A DNA stretch of 64,000 nucleotides from Roseovarius sp. MMSF_3350 (GCF_030733425.1 NZ_JASHIZ010000010.1:1-64000); one strand, 5' to 3'; positions 30,457-39,637 are shown, counted from the stretch's first letter. Notes: generated from the sequence alone by a model not told the origin. Program-made: numbers and translations.

Positions 30457-31821
30457 TCACACGGTTTCGGCGGCGTCCACTTCTGTTTCGCCCAGCCAGC
30501 CGGTCCAGGCCGCCTTGGCGCGGTCGGTATAGGCCTTGTAGCGGTCACGCCGCCCCCGGCGCCCGCCCTTGAGCCCGTCGACGGGGCGGAAGAGGCCGAA
30601 ATTGACGTTCATCGGCTGGAACGTCTTGGCCTCGGCCCCGCCGGTGATGTGGTGGATTAGAGCGCCCATGGCGGTGTCCTGGGGCGGTGCGGGCAGGGGG
30701 CGGCCCAGGATCTCTCCGGCGGCCAGTCGCCCGGCCAGAAGGCCCATGGCGGCGGATTCGACATAACCCTCGACGCCGGTGATCTGGCCGGCGAAGCGGA
30801 TGTGTGGCCTGGCGCGCAGGCGCATCTGGTCGTCCAGCAGCGTCGGCGAATTCAGGAACGTGTTGCGGTGGATGCCGCCCAGGCGCGCGAAGCTGGCATT
30901 CTCCAGCCCGGGAATCATTTTGAAAACATCTGTTTGCGCGCCGTACTTCATCTTTGTCTGGAAGCCGACGATGTTGTAGAGCGTGCCGAGCGCGTTGTCC
31001 CGGCGCAGCTGCACCACGGCCCAGGGCTTTACGTCCGGCTGGTGGGGATTGGTCAGGCCCACGGGTTTCATCGGGCCATGCCGCAGCGTCTCGCGGCCCC
31101 GTTCGGCCATCACCTCGATGGGCAGGCAGCCGTCGAAATAGGTCGCCGTCTCGCCCTCGTGAAACTCGGTCTTGTCGGCGGCCAGCAGGGCATCGATGAA
31201 GGTCTCGTACTGGTCGCGCGTCATCGGGCAGTTGAGATAGGCGGTACGCTCCTCCTCGGTTGCCCCCTTGTCATAGCGCGATTGCATCCACGCCTGGCTC
31301 ATGTCGATCGTGTCGTAATAGACGATCGGCGCGATGGCATCGAAAAAGGCCAGCCGGTCGGTTCCCGTTTCGGCGGCAATGGCCGCCCCCAGACCTTGAG
31401 AGGTCAGCGGACCGGTGGCGAAGATCCAGCGACCATCGTCGGGCAACGAGGTCACTTCACCTTCCTCGACCGTGACATTGGGATGCGCGCGCAGCCGGGC
31501 GGTCACCCCTTGCGAGAATGCCTCGCGGTCCACGGCCAGGGCACCGCCGGCGGGCAGGCGGTGGGTCTCGGCCATTTCCATGATAAGCCCGCCGGCCTGG
31601 CGCATTTCCCAGTGCAAGAGGCCCACGGCATTCTGCTCGTCATCGTCCGAGCGGAAGGAGTTGGAACAGACCATCTCGGCCAGGTCGCCGGTCTGGTGCG
31701 CGAAGGTGCCGACCTTGGGGCGCATCTCGTGGATGACCACGCGCACGCCCATGTTGGCGGCCTGCCACGCGGCCTCGGACCCGGCCATGCCGCCGCCGAC
31801 GATATGAAGTGTCTCTGCCAT
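30457..31821 (-). CDS. trmFO: Methylenetetrahydrofolate-tRNA-(uracil-5-)-methyltransferase TrmFO
   Basis: TrmFO makes m5U54 in the T-loop of tRNA using methylene-THF and FADH2. The 454-aa protein has the FAD dinucleotide motif [12 protein letters not shown] (residues 8-19), [12 protein letters not shown] with catalytic C52, [13 protein letters not shown] with the second cysteine, and the C-terminal INVNFGL-type motif [11 protein letters not shown]. Length is normal for the folate-dependent enzyme. Confidence 0.96.
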   Translation of the reverse strand: MAETLHIVGGGMAGSEAAWQAANMGVRVVIHEMRPKVGTFAHQTGDLAEMVCSNSFRSDDDEQNAVGLLHWEMRQAGGLIMEMAETHRLPAGGALAVDREAFSQGVTARLRAHPNVTVEEGEVTSLPDDGRWIFATGPLTSQGLGAAIAAETGTDRLAFFDAIAPIVYYDTIDMSQAWMQSRYDKGATEEERTAYLNCPMTRDQYETFIDALLAADKTEFHEGETATYFDGCLPIEVMAERGRETLRHGPMKPVGLTNPHQPDVKPWAVVQLRRDNALGTLYNIVGFQTKMKYGAQTDVFKMIPGLENASFARLGGIHRNTFLNSPTLLDDQMRLRARPHIRFAGQITGVEGYVESAAMGLLAGRLAAGEILGRPLPAPPQDTAMGALIHHITGGAEAKTFQPMNVNFGLFRPVDGLKGGRRGRRDRYKAYTDRAKAAWTGWLGETEVDAAETV

Positions 31822-31860
31822 GCGCCCGCATTTAAGGGGTCGCGGCCGGTTTGGAAAGGG

Positions 31861-33210
31861 TCAGTTGTCGTCCGGCAGTCCCGCAACGGGCAGGCCCGAC
31901 GGCACGGTATCGGGCACGCCCAGCCGCCCCTCGCGCGAGACCGGGTCGGTCAGCGCGTCGAGAAACCCAATGAGATTGGTTATCTCCATATCCGTCAACG
32001 GGTTACCCGGAAGAGTTGCAGCGGCATAGATGTTCAGCACCTCGGCGTCGTCCTGCATCGCGGCCTCCAGCGTGGTCTCATCGGCGCCGATATCGGGCAA
32101 AAAGGCCGCCGTGAGGCCGGGATATTGGGCAAGCCCCGCGCCGGGGTCGCCGTGATGCCGGATCATCGCGCCGAGGTCGCGATAGGCGCCGTTATGGCCA
32201 TAAGGCGCGGTCAGCGCCACGTTGCGCAGAGAAGGCGTACGGAACTTGTAGGCGTCCTCCGCCCGGCCGGTGATCGCCCCACGCCCGATATCGGAGTTGC
32301 CGTGCGCCCCATGCCCCTTGCCCGGCCCGATCTGGGGCAGGGCGATGGCATGGAAATCGTGATCGGTCTGAAACGTGCCGGAATGGCACATGGCACAGCC
32401 CGCCTTGCCATAAAACAGCGCCATGCCGCGCAGCTGGTCGTTGCTCAGCGCCTCGTCCCGGCCCGACAGGAAGGCGTCGAACGGGCTGTCGGTGGCGCGG
32501 AACTCGTAACTGACGAAATCGGCCAGCACGGCGGCGATATGGGTGATGTGTAGGGGTTCGTCGGGGCCGATCAGCCACTCGAACCGGCGACGATACGCGG
32601 GGATGTCCCAGACCCGCTCGGTGATCTTCTGCCAGGCGCCGTCATAGCCCGCGATCCGGCCCTGTGCCACGGCGTCGGCGATGATGTTCTCGCCCGGATG
32701 GCCGGCCATCTCGTCCGCCGAAACCATCGTAACAAGTGCCTGCGCGGCCAACAGGCTGACCGGGCGTTCCAGCAGGAGTTCCTTCGGCAATGCAATGCCG
32801 TAGCGTTCGGTCTTTCTGCTGGTCACGCGGCCGTCATGGTTAAAGGCGGTAAACTCCGCCGCGCCCAGGTTGAACAGAGGCGGCGCGTTGCGGGGCAGGC
32901 GCCTGGGCGGATTCTCGGTGGCCCGTCTCCGCGCCGGGCCCAGCCCGCGACCGCCCTCGCCAAGCGACAGCGAGACGCCGTCGCCACTGCCCATGTCGGG
33001 CTGATGACAGGTGCCGCAGGCGATGTTGCGATTGCCCGACAGGATCGGGTCGAAGAACAGATCACGGCCCAGCAGAACCGACGTCGCCCCCGGTGTGGGG
33101 AACTCCGCGCGATCCGCCGGGTCGGGTAGGTCCGAAGCCTCCGAAAACGTGGCCAGAGAGAGGCTGGCCAGGAGGGACCAGATGCCGAAGACCGCCACCC
33201 GATATGTCAT
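31861..33210 (-). CDS. Di-haem cytochrome c peroxidase / MauG-like, periplasmic
   Basis: Members reduce hydrogen peroxide or, like MauG, oxidise protein residues, using two c-type haems. From ATG 33210 it has 449 aa with a signal peptide (FGIWSLLASLSLATFSEA, about residues 8-25). Haem 1 site is ACGTCHQPDMGSG (C65-H69); haem 2 site is GCAMCHSGTFQTD. The family segment FRTPSLRNVALTAPYGHNG is present in parts. At 449 aa it is longer than a CcpA peroxidase (about 320-350), so MauG/YhjA-type relatives are possible. The 42-codon N-terminal extension to 33336 is unlikely. Confidence 0.9.
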   Translation of the reverse strand: MTYRVAVFGIWSLLASLSLATFSEASDLPDPADRAEFPTPGATSVLLGRDLFFDPILSGNRNIACGTCHQPDMGSGDGVSLSLGEGGRGLGPARRRATENPPRRLPRNAPPLFNLGAAEFTAFNHDGRVTSRKTERYGIALPKELLLERPVSLLAAQALVTMVSADEMAGHPGENIIADAVAQGRIAGYDGAWQKITERVWDIPAYRRRFEWLIGPDEPLHITHIAAVLADFVSYEFRATDSPFDAFLSGRDEALSNDQLRGMALFYGKAGCAMCHSGTFQTDHDFHAIALPQIGPGKGHGAHGNSDIGRGAITGRAEDAYKFRTPSLRNVALTAPYGHNGAYRDLGAMIRHHGDPGAGLAQYPGLTAAFLPDIGADETTLEAAMQDDAEVLNIYAAATLPGNPLTDMEITNLIGFLDALTDPVSREGRLGVPDTVPSGLPVAGLPDDN

Positions 33211-33629
33211 AGCGCCGTAATCATAGCGTCGTGTTAACCCCACACGATGCCCCCGCAAACGGGTGTAGCGGATCGAATGTGGCGACAAAACGGCAAAAGC
33301 GGAAAAACTGTGGCGCAGCTTTGGAAACATTGCCAAGTACCGCAGGAAACGCGGCCAGGCTGATGTTTTCGAAAGTTTATCGTGAGGCCGATGCGACGGA
33401 ACTAAACTGAGCTGCTAAAAAAAACCGGGGCGCGGGGCCCTTTGACTGTCGCATCAGCCTCGGGTCGATAATGGCTAAATTGAGGCTCGGAAAAACCGCT
33501 TATTTGGCAACACTGCGGGCGCAAAGCGTTAACAATCGGCGAACCGATTGAAGAAACACAACCTTTCCGGGCGCGTGGCGACCGAAAGGCCGGATATTCC
33601 CGCTCCGAAGCCCGCCGTTTCTCGCCCGT
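33211..33629. other. Intergenic region upstream of the peroxidase
   Basis: No convincing gene in 419 bp. On the minus strand a G+C-rich block is followed by eight T residues (A-run at 33417-33424 on the plus strand), terminator-like but with a weak stem. On the plus strand TTGACT, then 19 nt, then GATAAT resembles a promoter (about 33441-33471). A 26-codon plus-strand frame (33471-33551, MAKLRLGKTAYLATLRAQ...) has no ribosome-binding site and is not called as a gene. Confidence 0.4.
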
Positions 33630-34418
33630 CTAGTCCTGTTTCCACTCCGGCGGGCGCTTTTCGATGAAGGCGCTGATTCCCTCTTCGGTGTCGCGCCACA
33701 TCATGTTTTCAACCATGACGTCGCCGGTAAACGCATACGCGTCGTCGATGCCCATCTCGAGCTGGCGGTAGAAAGCCTGCTTCCCGATCTTCACCGCCGC
33801 GCCCAGCTTGGCCGCGATGGTATGCGCCAGTGCGTCGCCCGCGGCTTGCAGCCCGTCATACGGCACCGCGCGGTTGATCAGGCCCAGTTCTATCGCGCGG
33901 TCTGTCTCGATGAATTCGCCCGTCGTCAGCATCTCGAAGGCCTGTTTGCGTGGGATGTTGCGGCTGAGCGCGACCATCGGCGTGGAACAGAAGAGCCCTA
34001 TATTCACCCCGTTGACGCCGAACCGTGTGCCGGTGGCCGCCACCGCCAGGTCGCATGTCGCCACCAACTGACAGCCCGCGGCGGTGGCAATGCCGTGGGG
34101 CAGGGCGATCACCGGCTGGGGCAGGTCGCGGATCGTTCGCATCAGTCTGCTGCACCGCGAAAAAAGATCGGCGAAATAGGCCTTGCCGCCGTCCTCGGCT
34201 TGGCGACCTTGGGTCATTTCCTTCAGGTCATGGCCCGCGCAGAACGCCTTGCCTTCCCCGGCCAGGGTGACCACGCGGATCGACGACTCCTCCGCGATGG
34301 CCTCGAAACTGGATTGCAGCGCCTCCAGCATCCCGTCGCTCAGCGCGTTCAGCTTTTCGGGCTGGTTCATCGTCAGACGGGCGATGGCGCCGTCGTCCTC
34401 GCGTTCCAGGATTGTCAT
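33630..34418 (-). CDS. Enoyl-CoA hydratase/isomerase family protein (ECHDC3-like)
   Basis: From ATG 34418, with AGGAGG 8 nt upstream, the protein has 262 aa of the crotonase fold. The oxyanion-hole region is AFCAGHDLKEMTQG, and GIATAAGCQLVATCDLAVA is typical. In the segment that carries the two catalytic glutamates of true hydratases, the first position appears replaced (TRFGVNGVNIGLFCS) while AFEMLTTGE keeps the second. It therefore may not hydrate enoyl-CoA. It is divergent from the thioesterase gene (57 bp between starts). Confidence 0.85.
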   Translation of the reverse strand: MTILEREDDGAIARLTMNQPEKLNALSDGMLEALQSSFEAIAEESSIRVVTLAGEGKAFCAGHDLKEMTQGRQAEDGGKAYFADLFSRCSRLMRTIRDLPQPVIALPHGIATAAGCQLVATCDLAVAATGTRFGVNGVNIGLFCSTPMVALSRNIPRKQAFEMLTTGEFIETDRAIELGLINRAVPYDGLQAAGDALAHTIAAKLGAAVKIGKQAFYRQLEMGIDDAYAFTGDVMVENMMWRDTEEGISAFIEKRPPEWKQD

Positions 34419-34474
34419 CTTGATCCTCCTCCGGGCTTGTGCCTTTTTACGCCGGCACGCGCACGGAGGAAAGC

Positions 34475-34897
34475 ATGCCGCTGAAACTGAATGCAACCGA
34501 TCTCATGGCCTATATCGACGAGGTCTTCCCGCAGGTGAAGGGGGATTTCACCATCGACAGCCTGGAGGACATGGCGCTGCGCGTGCGCCTGAACGTCGAC
34601 GACCGCCATCTGCGCCCCGGCGGCACGGTGTCGGGCCCGTCGATATTCGCGCTGGCGGATGTGGCCGTATACATGGCGGTGCTCAGCATGACGGGGCGCG
34701 AGGCGTTGGCGGTCACCACCAGTTGCTCCATCGACTTCATGCGCAAGCCCGCCGCCAATACCGACCTGATTGCCGACTGCCGGCTGCTGAAGCTGGGGCG
34801 CGTGTTGGCCGTGGGCGACGTGCTGATCTTCTCGGACGGATTCGACCAGCCGGTGGCGCGGGCCAGCCTGACGTATTCGATTCCCCCCAAGCCCTGA
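34475..34897 (+). CDS. PaaI-type acyl-CoA thioesterase (hotdog fold)
   Basis: From ATG 34475, with GGAGGA 5 nt upstream, the protein has 140 aa. The hotdog pattern is RHLRPGGTVSGPSIFALADVAVYMAV (in parts), followed by ALAVTTSCSIDFMRKP and LGRVLAVGDVLIFS, as in PaaI/DUF4442 thioesterases. It is likely cytosolic. The neighbouring enoyl-CoA hydratase homologue is divergent, suggesting a shared acyl-CoA context, but the substrate is unknown. Confidence 0.85.
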   Translation: MPLKLNATDLMAYIDEVFPQVKGDFTIDSLEDMALRVRLNVDDRHLRPGGTVSGPSIFALADVAVYMAVLSMTGREALAVTTSCSIDFMRKPAANTDLIADCRLLKLGRVLAVGDVLIFSDGFDQPVARASLTYSIPPKP

Positions 34898-34924
34898 AAA
34901 AAGGGCCGGGAGTGACCCCGGCCC
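34897..34924 (-). terminator. Intrinsic terminator of the DUF1127 gene
   Basis: On the minus strand GGGCCGGG (34924-34917) pairs with CCCGGCCC (34910-34903) around a 6-nt loop and is followed by TTTTTT (34902-34897). It also overlaps the thioesterase stop and may act in both directions. Confidence 0.8.
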
Positions 34925-34952
34925 AGGTGGAAGAGATCCGTATCGGGGACGA

Positions 34953-35186
34953 TTACGGCCTCCAGAAGGGTTTGCGCGCTTCGATGTCGGCCTCGCGCGG
35001 GGTCAGGCCGATATCGCGCAGCATGTGATCGTCCAGCCGCGCCAGGTGTTTCCGGCTTTCATATCGCTGCGACCACAGGACATAGGCCCAGGCCAGCTTT
35101 ACCGCGATCAGCGACAGGGCGGGCAGGGTGGTGCGGGCAGACAGCCCCTCGAGTGCCGGGCGGTCGGTGTGGGTGAAACTGGTCAT
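34953..35186 (-). CDS. DUF1127 small protein
   Basis: The 77-aa product starts at ATG 35186 and contains a short hydrophobic segment (about 23-45, PALSLIAVKLAWAYVLWSQ) and the C-terminal DUF1127 signature HLARLDDHMLRDIGLTPREA. Related small proteins act in RNA metabolism in Rhodobacter (CcaF1) and in stress/metabolic adaptation in Agrobacterium; the arginine/lysine-rich tail fits. It is divergent from the MocR regulator with three direct repeats between them, so it is probably that regulator's target. It has its own terminator (34897-34924). Confidence 0.85.
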   Translation of the reverse strand: MTSFTHTDRPALEGLSARTTLPALSLIAVKLAWAYVLWSQRYESRKHLARLDDHMLRDIGLTPREADIEARKPFWRP

Positions 35187-35212
35187 GGCGATGTCCTTTC
35201 TTCCTAAATTGT

Positions 35213-35264
35213 ATTGACACAATAACGTGTGATTGCCACAATAAAGTGATACATTGCCACAAAC
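35213..35264. promoter_or_regulatory. Three direct repeats ATTGnCACAAnn between DUF1127 and MocR genes
   Basis: ATTGACACAATA (35213-35224), ATTGCCACAATA (35232-35243) and ATTGCCACAAAC (35253-35264) are repeated at 19- and 21-bp steps, about two helical turns, so all copies face the same side of the DNA. This is the layout expected for a dimeric MocR-family regulator. The first repeat also contains TTGACA, a possible -35. Confidence 0.65.
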
Positions 35265-35287
35265 TCTGAATCCACGGAAATATTGTC

Positions 35288-36697
35288 ATGGGTACAAATT
35301 GGACGCCGGACCTCGCCGAGGGGGCAGGCCCCAAATACAAGGCTCTGATCCAGGCCATCCGCGCCGGGATCGGCAATCAGAGCCTCGTGCCGGGGGACAA
35401 GCTGCCGCCCGTGCGCGACCTCGCTTGGCGTCTCGGGATCACGCCGGGCACTGTGGCGCGGGCCTATTCAGGGCTGACCGATGACGGCACGCTGGTGGCC
35501 GAGGTCGGGCGGGGGACCTTCGTGGCCGAGCCCAAACCGATCCCGCCGGATTACTTCCCGATCGAGGCCGACACCGTCGAGCACAATTCGGGCGGCGACG
35601 GCTATGCCGTCAACATGATCTCGCCGCATCTGCCCAGCGTGGGGCAGGCCCGACTGATCCGGCAGCTTCTGGCGCAGATCGCCGAGGATCCGCCTTCGGG
35701 TGTCATGCATTATCCCAGCCGCCGCAACATGCAGCCCGCCCGCGCCGCCGCGGCACGGTTCCTGTCGCGCGTTCCCTTGGGGCGTTTCACCGAGGATGAC
35801 GTGGTACTGACCCATGGCGGGCAGAACGCGATCACCCTGATCATGCAGACCGTGCTTTGCGGCCGCCGCCCAACGATCCTGGTCGAGGAATTGTGCTATC
35901 CCGGCGTCCGCCGCGCCGCCGACCTGATGCGGGCCGAGGTGATCCCGGTGACGATGGACGCCCATGGCCTCAATCCCGGCGCGCTGGAGGCCGCGGCACA
36001 CAAGCACCAGGCGCAGATGCTCTTCACCTCCGCCGAGGTGCACAACCCCACCTGCGTTTTCACCCCCGCCAAGCGCCGCGACGAGATCGTCGAGGTCGCC
36101 CGCCGCTGCGACCTGCAAATCCTCGAGGACGATTGTTACCGTATCGGCCCGTCCCAGGCCCCGGCCTACCGTATGCTGGCGCCCGAGCGCGGCTGGTACG
36201 TGGCGTCGCTGTCGAAATCCCTCACGCCCGCGCTGCGCGTCGGTTTTGCGCTGGCGCCCGAGGGGCAGTCGATGGCGCTGCGCCGGGCGGTCGAATCCTC
36301 GTTCTTCGGCCTCGCCACGCCGATCTCGGACCTGATCGCGGCGCTTCTGACGCATGACGGGCTCGACGGGCTGATGGATGCGGTGCGCGAACGGTCGGAC
36401 GAGTACATTCAATGCGCATTGAACGTGCTGGGCCGCCATGACGTGAAATGGCGCCGCGACGTGCCGTTTTTGTGGCTGACCCTGCCGCCGGGCTGGCGCA
36501 CCTCCGCCTTTTGCCAGGCGGCGGCAGAGCAGGGCGTGCAGGTCCGCTCGGCCGAGGATTTCGCCTGTCGCGACGCGGCCTCGCCCCACGCCGTGCGCAT
36601 GGCCGTGAACGCGGGCGTGAGCCTGGACAGTTTCGAGGCCGCGATGCAGCGCCTGCGCCGCCTGCTGGACAACCCGCCCGAAGGCATCGGCGTCTGA
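35288..36697 (+). CDS. MocR-family regulator (GntR HTH fused to aminotransferase-like domain)
   Basis: The 469-aa protein has an N-terminal GntR winged helix (about 15-80: KYKALIQAIRAGIGNQSLVPGD, then LPPVRDLAWRLGITPGTVARAY in parts) and a class I aminotransferase-like domain (about 110-455) with a PLP lysine in ASLSKSLTPALRVGF. Such proteins (PdxR, GabR, TauR) sense PLP with an amine ligand. It is divergent from a DUF1127 gene with a three-repeat operator between them. Its effector is unknown. Confidence 0.93.
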   Translation: MGTNWTPDLAEGAGPKYKALIQAIRAGIGNQSLVPGDKLPPVRDLAWRLGITPGTVARAYSGLTDDGTLVAEVGRGTFVAEPKPIPPDYFPIEADTVEHNSGGDGYAVNMISPHLPSVGQARLIRQLLAQIAEDPPSGVMHYPSRRNMQPARAAAARFLSRVPLGRFTEDDVVLTHGGQNAITLIMQTVLCGRRPTILVEELCYPGVRRAADLMRAEVIPVTMDAHGLNPGALEAAAHKHQAQMLFTSAEVHNPTCVFTPAKRRDEIVEVARRCDLQILEDDCYRIGPSQAPAYRMLAPERGWYVASLSKSLTPALRVGFALAPEGQSMALRRAVESSFFGLATPISDLIAALLTHDGLDGLMDAVRERSDEYIQCALNVLGRHDVKWRRDVPFLWLTLPPGWRTSAFCQAAAEQGVQVRSAEDFACRDAASPHAVRMAVNAGVSLDSFEAAMQRLRRLLDNPPEGIGV

Positions 36698-36739
36698 TCC
36701 TAAAGCAATCCGCCCGCACCCCGCCGAGGCCAAAGCCGA

Positions 36740-36838
36740 TCAGACCACGATCTTCTGCGCCATGCCAGGCGCCGTCGACAGGGCCAGCAGCAGCAGGGTC
36801 GCCAGCGGCGGACCGGGGTCGTGAATCAAGAACTCCAT
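36740..36838 (-). CDS. Possible 32-aa hydrophobic protein
   Basis: From ATG 36838 the frame reads MEFLIHDPGPPLATLLLLAL, then STAPGMAQKIVV and stop. One hydrophobic segment, a short polar N-terminus and a compact length fit a micro membrane protein, and I have a weak memory of similar Rhodobacterales ORFs. The region upstream of rplM is otherwise empty. It lies between the MocR gene and rplM on the opposite strand. Evidence is slight. Confidence 0.35.
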   Translation of the reverse strand: MEFLIHDPGPPLATLLLLALSTAPGMAQKIVV

Positions 36839-36904
36839 ATGGGGTAAAATGATACCTAAATGACAAGCGATTGTTTTTGAATGGAAATATACCGCATTTC
36901 CCGC

Positions 36905-36932
36905 TTGAACAGTTCCGCGAAGCCTATATAAC
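36905..36932 (+). promoter_or_regulatory. rplM-rpsI promoter
   Basis: TTGAAC (36905-36910) and TATAAC (36927-36932) are separated by 16 nt, 45 bp before the rplM ATG, in a locally A+T-rich stretch. This is a near-consensus housekeeping promoter fitting a ribosomal protein operon. Confidence 0.6.
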
Positions 36933-36976
36933 CCCGCAATCCGAATAATGACCCTCTGACCCTTGGGGACAAGACC

Positions 36977-37435
36977 ATGAAAACCTTTTCTGCAACACCG
37001 GCAGATATCGACAAGAAGTGGATCGTGATCGACGCCGACGGCATCGTTCTCGGCCGCCTTGCCTCGATCGTCGCCACGCGCCTGCGTGGCAAGCACAAGC
37101 CCAGCTTCACACCGAGCCAGGACATGGGTGACAACGTCATCGTCATCAATGCCGACAAGGTGCAGCTGACCGGCAACAAGCGCGAAAAGCCGAACTACTG
37201 GCACACCGGCCACCCGGGCGGGATCAAGTCGCGCACCACGGCGGAAATCCTGGAAGGCGCGCACCCCGAGCGTGTCGTCATGCAGGCCGTCAAGCGCATG
37301 CTGCCGTCGAACCGCCTTGCACGCCGCCAGATGACCAATCTGCGCGTCTACGCCGGCACCGAGCATCCGCACGAGGCGCAAAGCCCCGAAGTGCTGGATG
37401 TGAAATCCATGAACAAGAAAAACACGCGGGTGTAA
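36977..37435 (+). CDS. rplM: Ribosomal protein L13
   Basis: L13 is a 50S subunit protein. The 152-aa product has the family segments [19 protein letters not shown] (in part), [45 protein letters not shown] and [11 protein letters not shown]. rpsI follows 5 bp later, the universal order. It is the first gene of the operon served by the promoter at 36905. Confidence 0.98.
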   Translation: MKTFSATPADIDKKWIVIDADGIVLGRLASIVATRLRGKHKPSFTPSQDMGDNVIVINADKVQLTGNKREKPNYWHTGHPGGIKSRTTAEILEGAHPERVVMQAVKRMLPSNRLARRQMTNLRVYAGTEHPHEAQSPEVLDVKSMNKKNTRV

Positions 37436-37440
37436 GAGAC

Positions 37441-37938
37441 ATGGCTGACGAAATCAAAACACTCGACGGTCTCGAAGCAGCCGTCACCGACGATATCGGC
37501 GGTGTCCAGGGCACGCCCGAACAGGCGCCCCGCGAACCCGTCCGCGACGAGCTGGGCCGCTCCTATGCCACCGGCAAGCGCAAGGACGCGGTCGCCCGCG
37601 TCTGGATCAAGCCCGGCTCGGGCAAGGTTTCCGTGAACGGCAAGGAAATGAACAAGTACTTCGCCCGCCCGGTGCTGCAGATGATCCTGCGCCAGCCGTT
37701 CACGGTGGCCGGCGTCGAGGACCAGTTCGACGTCATGGCGACCGTCTCGGGCGGCGGCCTGTCGGGCCAGGCCGGGGCTGTCAAACACGGCATCTCCAAG
37801 GCGCTGCAGCTTTACGATCCGTCGTTGCGCTCGCCGCTGAAGGCCGCAGGCTTCCTGACCCGCGACAGCCGCGTGGTGGAGCGCAAGAAATACGGCCGCG
37901 CCAAGGCCCGCAAGAGCTTCCAGTTCTCCAAGCGTTAA
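37441..37938 (+). CDS. rpsI: Ribosomal protein S9
   Basis: S9 is a 30S subunit protein whose C-terminal Lys-Arg tail contacts P-site tRNA. The 165-aa protein has an acidic N-terminal extension (about 1-40, [15 protein letters not shown]) typical of alphaproteobacteria, then the core [46 protein letters not shown] and the tail [17 protein letters not shown]. It ends the rplM-rpsI operon, followed by a strong terminator. Confidence 0.98.
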   Translation: MADEIKTLDGLEAAVTDDIGGVQGTPEQAPREPVRDELGRSYATGKRKDAVARVWIKPGSGKVSVNGKEMNKYFARPVLQMILRQPFTVAGVEDQFDVMATVSGGGLSGQAGAVKHGISKALQLYDPSLRSPLKAAGFLTRDSRVVERKKYGRAKARKSFQFSKR

Positions 37939-37962
37939 GCTTTGGGTTCAGAATTTAGGAAA

Positions 37963-37993
37963 GGGCCGTCCGGGTGGGCGGCCCTTTTCTTTT
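37963..37993 (+). terminator. Intrinsic terminator after rpsI
   Basis: GGGCCG (37963-37968) pairs with CGGCCC (37979-37984) around TCCGGGTGGG and is followed by TTTTCTTTT. It starts 25 bp after the rpsI stop. Confidence 0.85.
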
Positions 37994-38054
37994 GCGGCAT
38001 GGTGAGCGTCGAACGCAGGCCCTTATGGGTGCAATCCCCCAAACACGGGTCCAA

Positions 38055-38103
38055 TTGGGGGCCAGCCCCCAAACCCCCGGGATATCTTTGGACAGAAGAA
38101 GAG
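38055..38103. repeat. Dispersed-repeat-like unit with TTGGGGGC hairpin
   Basis: TTGGGGGC (38055-38062) pairs perfectly with GCCCCCAA (38065-38072), leaving a tight turn, and is followed by ACCCCCGGGATATCTTTGG and ACAGAAGAAGA. I recall this composite (G-rich stem, CCCCCGG, A/T-rich stretch, AGA-rich end) as a frequent intergenic repeat in Rhodobacterales. Only one copy is in this window, between rpsI and the tetR-like gene. Confidence 0.5.
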
Positions 38104-38115
38104 TGGGGGCGGGTC

Positions 38116-38730
38116 CTATTGGTCCGGCGGCAACAGCCCCAATCCACGCAGGTAGATCCCGATGCCGGATTCCAGCAGGTCCTCGGGCGGGAAGGGGCTT
38201 TGGGTGCCGGGCGAGTTGCGGGCGAAAAGCTCGACGACGCCGTGGCTCAGCGCCCAGACATGGGCCGAGACCATCGCGGTGGGCGGGCGCTTGTCCGGCG
38301 GGATATGGGCTGACAAGCCCTCGGCCGCGCGTTCCAGCACGGCGCGGGCGCGGCCCGACACGGCGGCCAGATCGGCGTTGCGATTGACCGAGATTCCGCT
38401 TTCGAACATCGCGATGTAATGGCCGGGGTATTTCCGGGCAAAGGCGAGATAGGCGCGGCCCGTGGCGGAAAACGCGCTGAGCGCAGTCCGCCCGGTGCCA
38501 TAGGCGTATTCGATCACGTCCGCGAAGATCTCGTATCCCTGGCGCGCCGCCTCGGCGATGAGGTCCTCGCGCCCGCTGAAATGGCGATAGACCGCCGCCG
38601 GGGTCACGCCCGCCTGCTTGGCGGCCTCCGACAGGGTGAAGCCGGTCGGGCCTTTTTCCTCGATCAAGGTCAGCGCGGCGTCGACCAGCGCCTGGCGCAG
38701 GTTGCCGTGGTGATAGCCGCGCTTAGGCAT
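38116..38730 (-). CDS. TetR/AcrR-family transcriptional regulator
   Basis: From ATG 38730 the protein has 204 aa: [20 protein letters not shown], then the [24 protein letters not shown] (residues about 31-52, shown in part) and a ligand-binding C-terminal domain with a [13 protein letters not shown] segment. The ATG lies inside the last codons of ppk2 (8-bp overlap), so it is translationally coupled to the polyphosphate kinase gene. Its ligand is unknown; regulation of ppk2 or the adjacent genes is possible. Confidence 0.9.
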   Translation of the reverse strand: MPKRGYHHGNLRQALVDAALTLIEEKGPTGFTLSEAAKQAGVTPAAVYRHFSGREDLIAEAARQGYEIFADVIEYAYGTGRTALSAFSATGRAYLAFARKYPGHYIAMFESGISVNRNADLAAVSGRARAVLERAAEGLSAHIPPDKRPPTAMVSAHVWALSHGVVELFARNSPGTQSPFPPEDLLESGIGIYLRGLGLLPPDQ

Positions 38731-39592
38731 CCCAGATCTCGGGCCCGCCGCAGACGGACGCATCGGGACTGCCCACCGATTTCGGCAGCTTGCGATCATA
38801 GTCGATGTGCCGCAGCACGTGGCGCATCGCCTCGGTCCGCGCGCGGCGTTTGTCGTCGGACCGCACGATGGTCCAGGGCGCGTGCGTGCTGTGCGACCGC
38901 GCCAGCGTCTCGGATATCGCCTCGGAATAGGCGTCCCATTTCTTCAGGCCCTCAACGTCGATCCAGCTGAGCTTCCATTGCTTGAGCGGGTCGCTCTCGC
39001 GCTTCATGAACCGGCGCAGCTGTTCGGCGCGGCCCACGTTCAGCCAGAACTTGAAGAGGTGGATGCCCTCGTCCACCAGCATCTTTTCGAAATCGCCGAC
39101 CTGGTGAAAGAAATGCTCGCGCTGGTCGTCGGTGCAGAAACCGAAAACCTTTTCCACCACCCCGCGATTGTACCAGGACCGGTCGTAGAACACCATTTCG
39201 CCGCCCGCCGGCAGGTGATCAATATAGCGCTGGAAATACCATTGCGTGGCTTCCGTCTCGGTCGGCTTGGGCAGGGCGACCACGCGCGCGCCGCGGGGGT
39301 TGAGGTTTTCGCGGAACCGCTTGATCGTGCCGCCCTTGCCGGCCGCGTCGCGGCCCTCAAAGACGCAGACGACCCGCGCGCCGCTTTCCTTGACCCAGGC
39401 CTGCAACTTGACCAGTTCGATCTGAAGCCGGTGCAGATCCTGATCGTAGGCCTTGCGCGGCATCCGGTCGGAATGCGGGTAATCAGGCGACAGGATATCG
39501 CCCTTGTCGGCCCGGCGGATGGCGTTGCGCACCTCCTCGGGGGCCTCGGAGTTGAAATAGGTGCTGATCGCGCCGTCGAAAGGCAGCTTCAT
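38723..39592 (-). CDS. ppk2: Polyphosphate kinase 2
   Basis: PPK2 transfers phosphate between polyphosphate and nucleoside diphosphates, often making NTPs from polyP. The 289-aa single-domain (class I-like) enzyme has the Walker [12 protein letters not shown] (residues about 78-88), the second motif [18 protein letters not shown] and [17 protein letters not shown] typical of the family. It is followed directly by the tetR-like gene. Nucleotide preference cannot be told from sequence by eye. Confidence 0.94.
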   Translation of the reverse strand: MKLPFDGAISTYFNSEAPEEVRNAIRRADKGDILSPDYPHSDRMPRKAYDQDLHRLQIELVKLQAWVKESGARVVCVFEGRDAAGKGGTIKRFRENLNPRGARVVALPKPTETEATQWYFQRYIDHLPAGGEMVFYDRSWYNRGVVEKVFGFCTDDQREHFFHQVGDFEKMLVDEGIHLFKFWLNVGRAEQLRRFMKRESDPLKQWKLSWIDVEGLKKWDAYSEAISETLARSHSTHAPWTIVRSDDKRRARTEAMRHVLRHIDYDRKLPKSVGSPDASVCGGPEIWDA

Positions 39593-39637
39593 GGGCCACT
39601 CCCTTGATTTCGGGGCAACTATGAGATGTTAAGCGGC

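Noticed and set aside
33471..33551. 26-codon plus-strand ORF (MAKLRLGKTAYLATLRAQ...)
   Set aside because: No Shine-Dalgarno, and it overlaps a promoter-like GATAAT, so it would start inside the -10. I have listed it only within the intergenic note.
35187..35287. FNR/Fur-type sites in the MocR intergenic region
   Set aside because: The motif is a clear direct repeat, not the dyad typical of those regulators.
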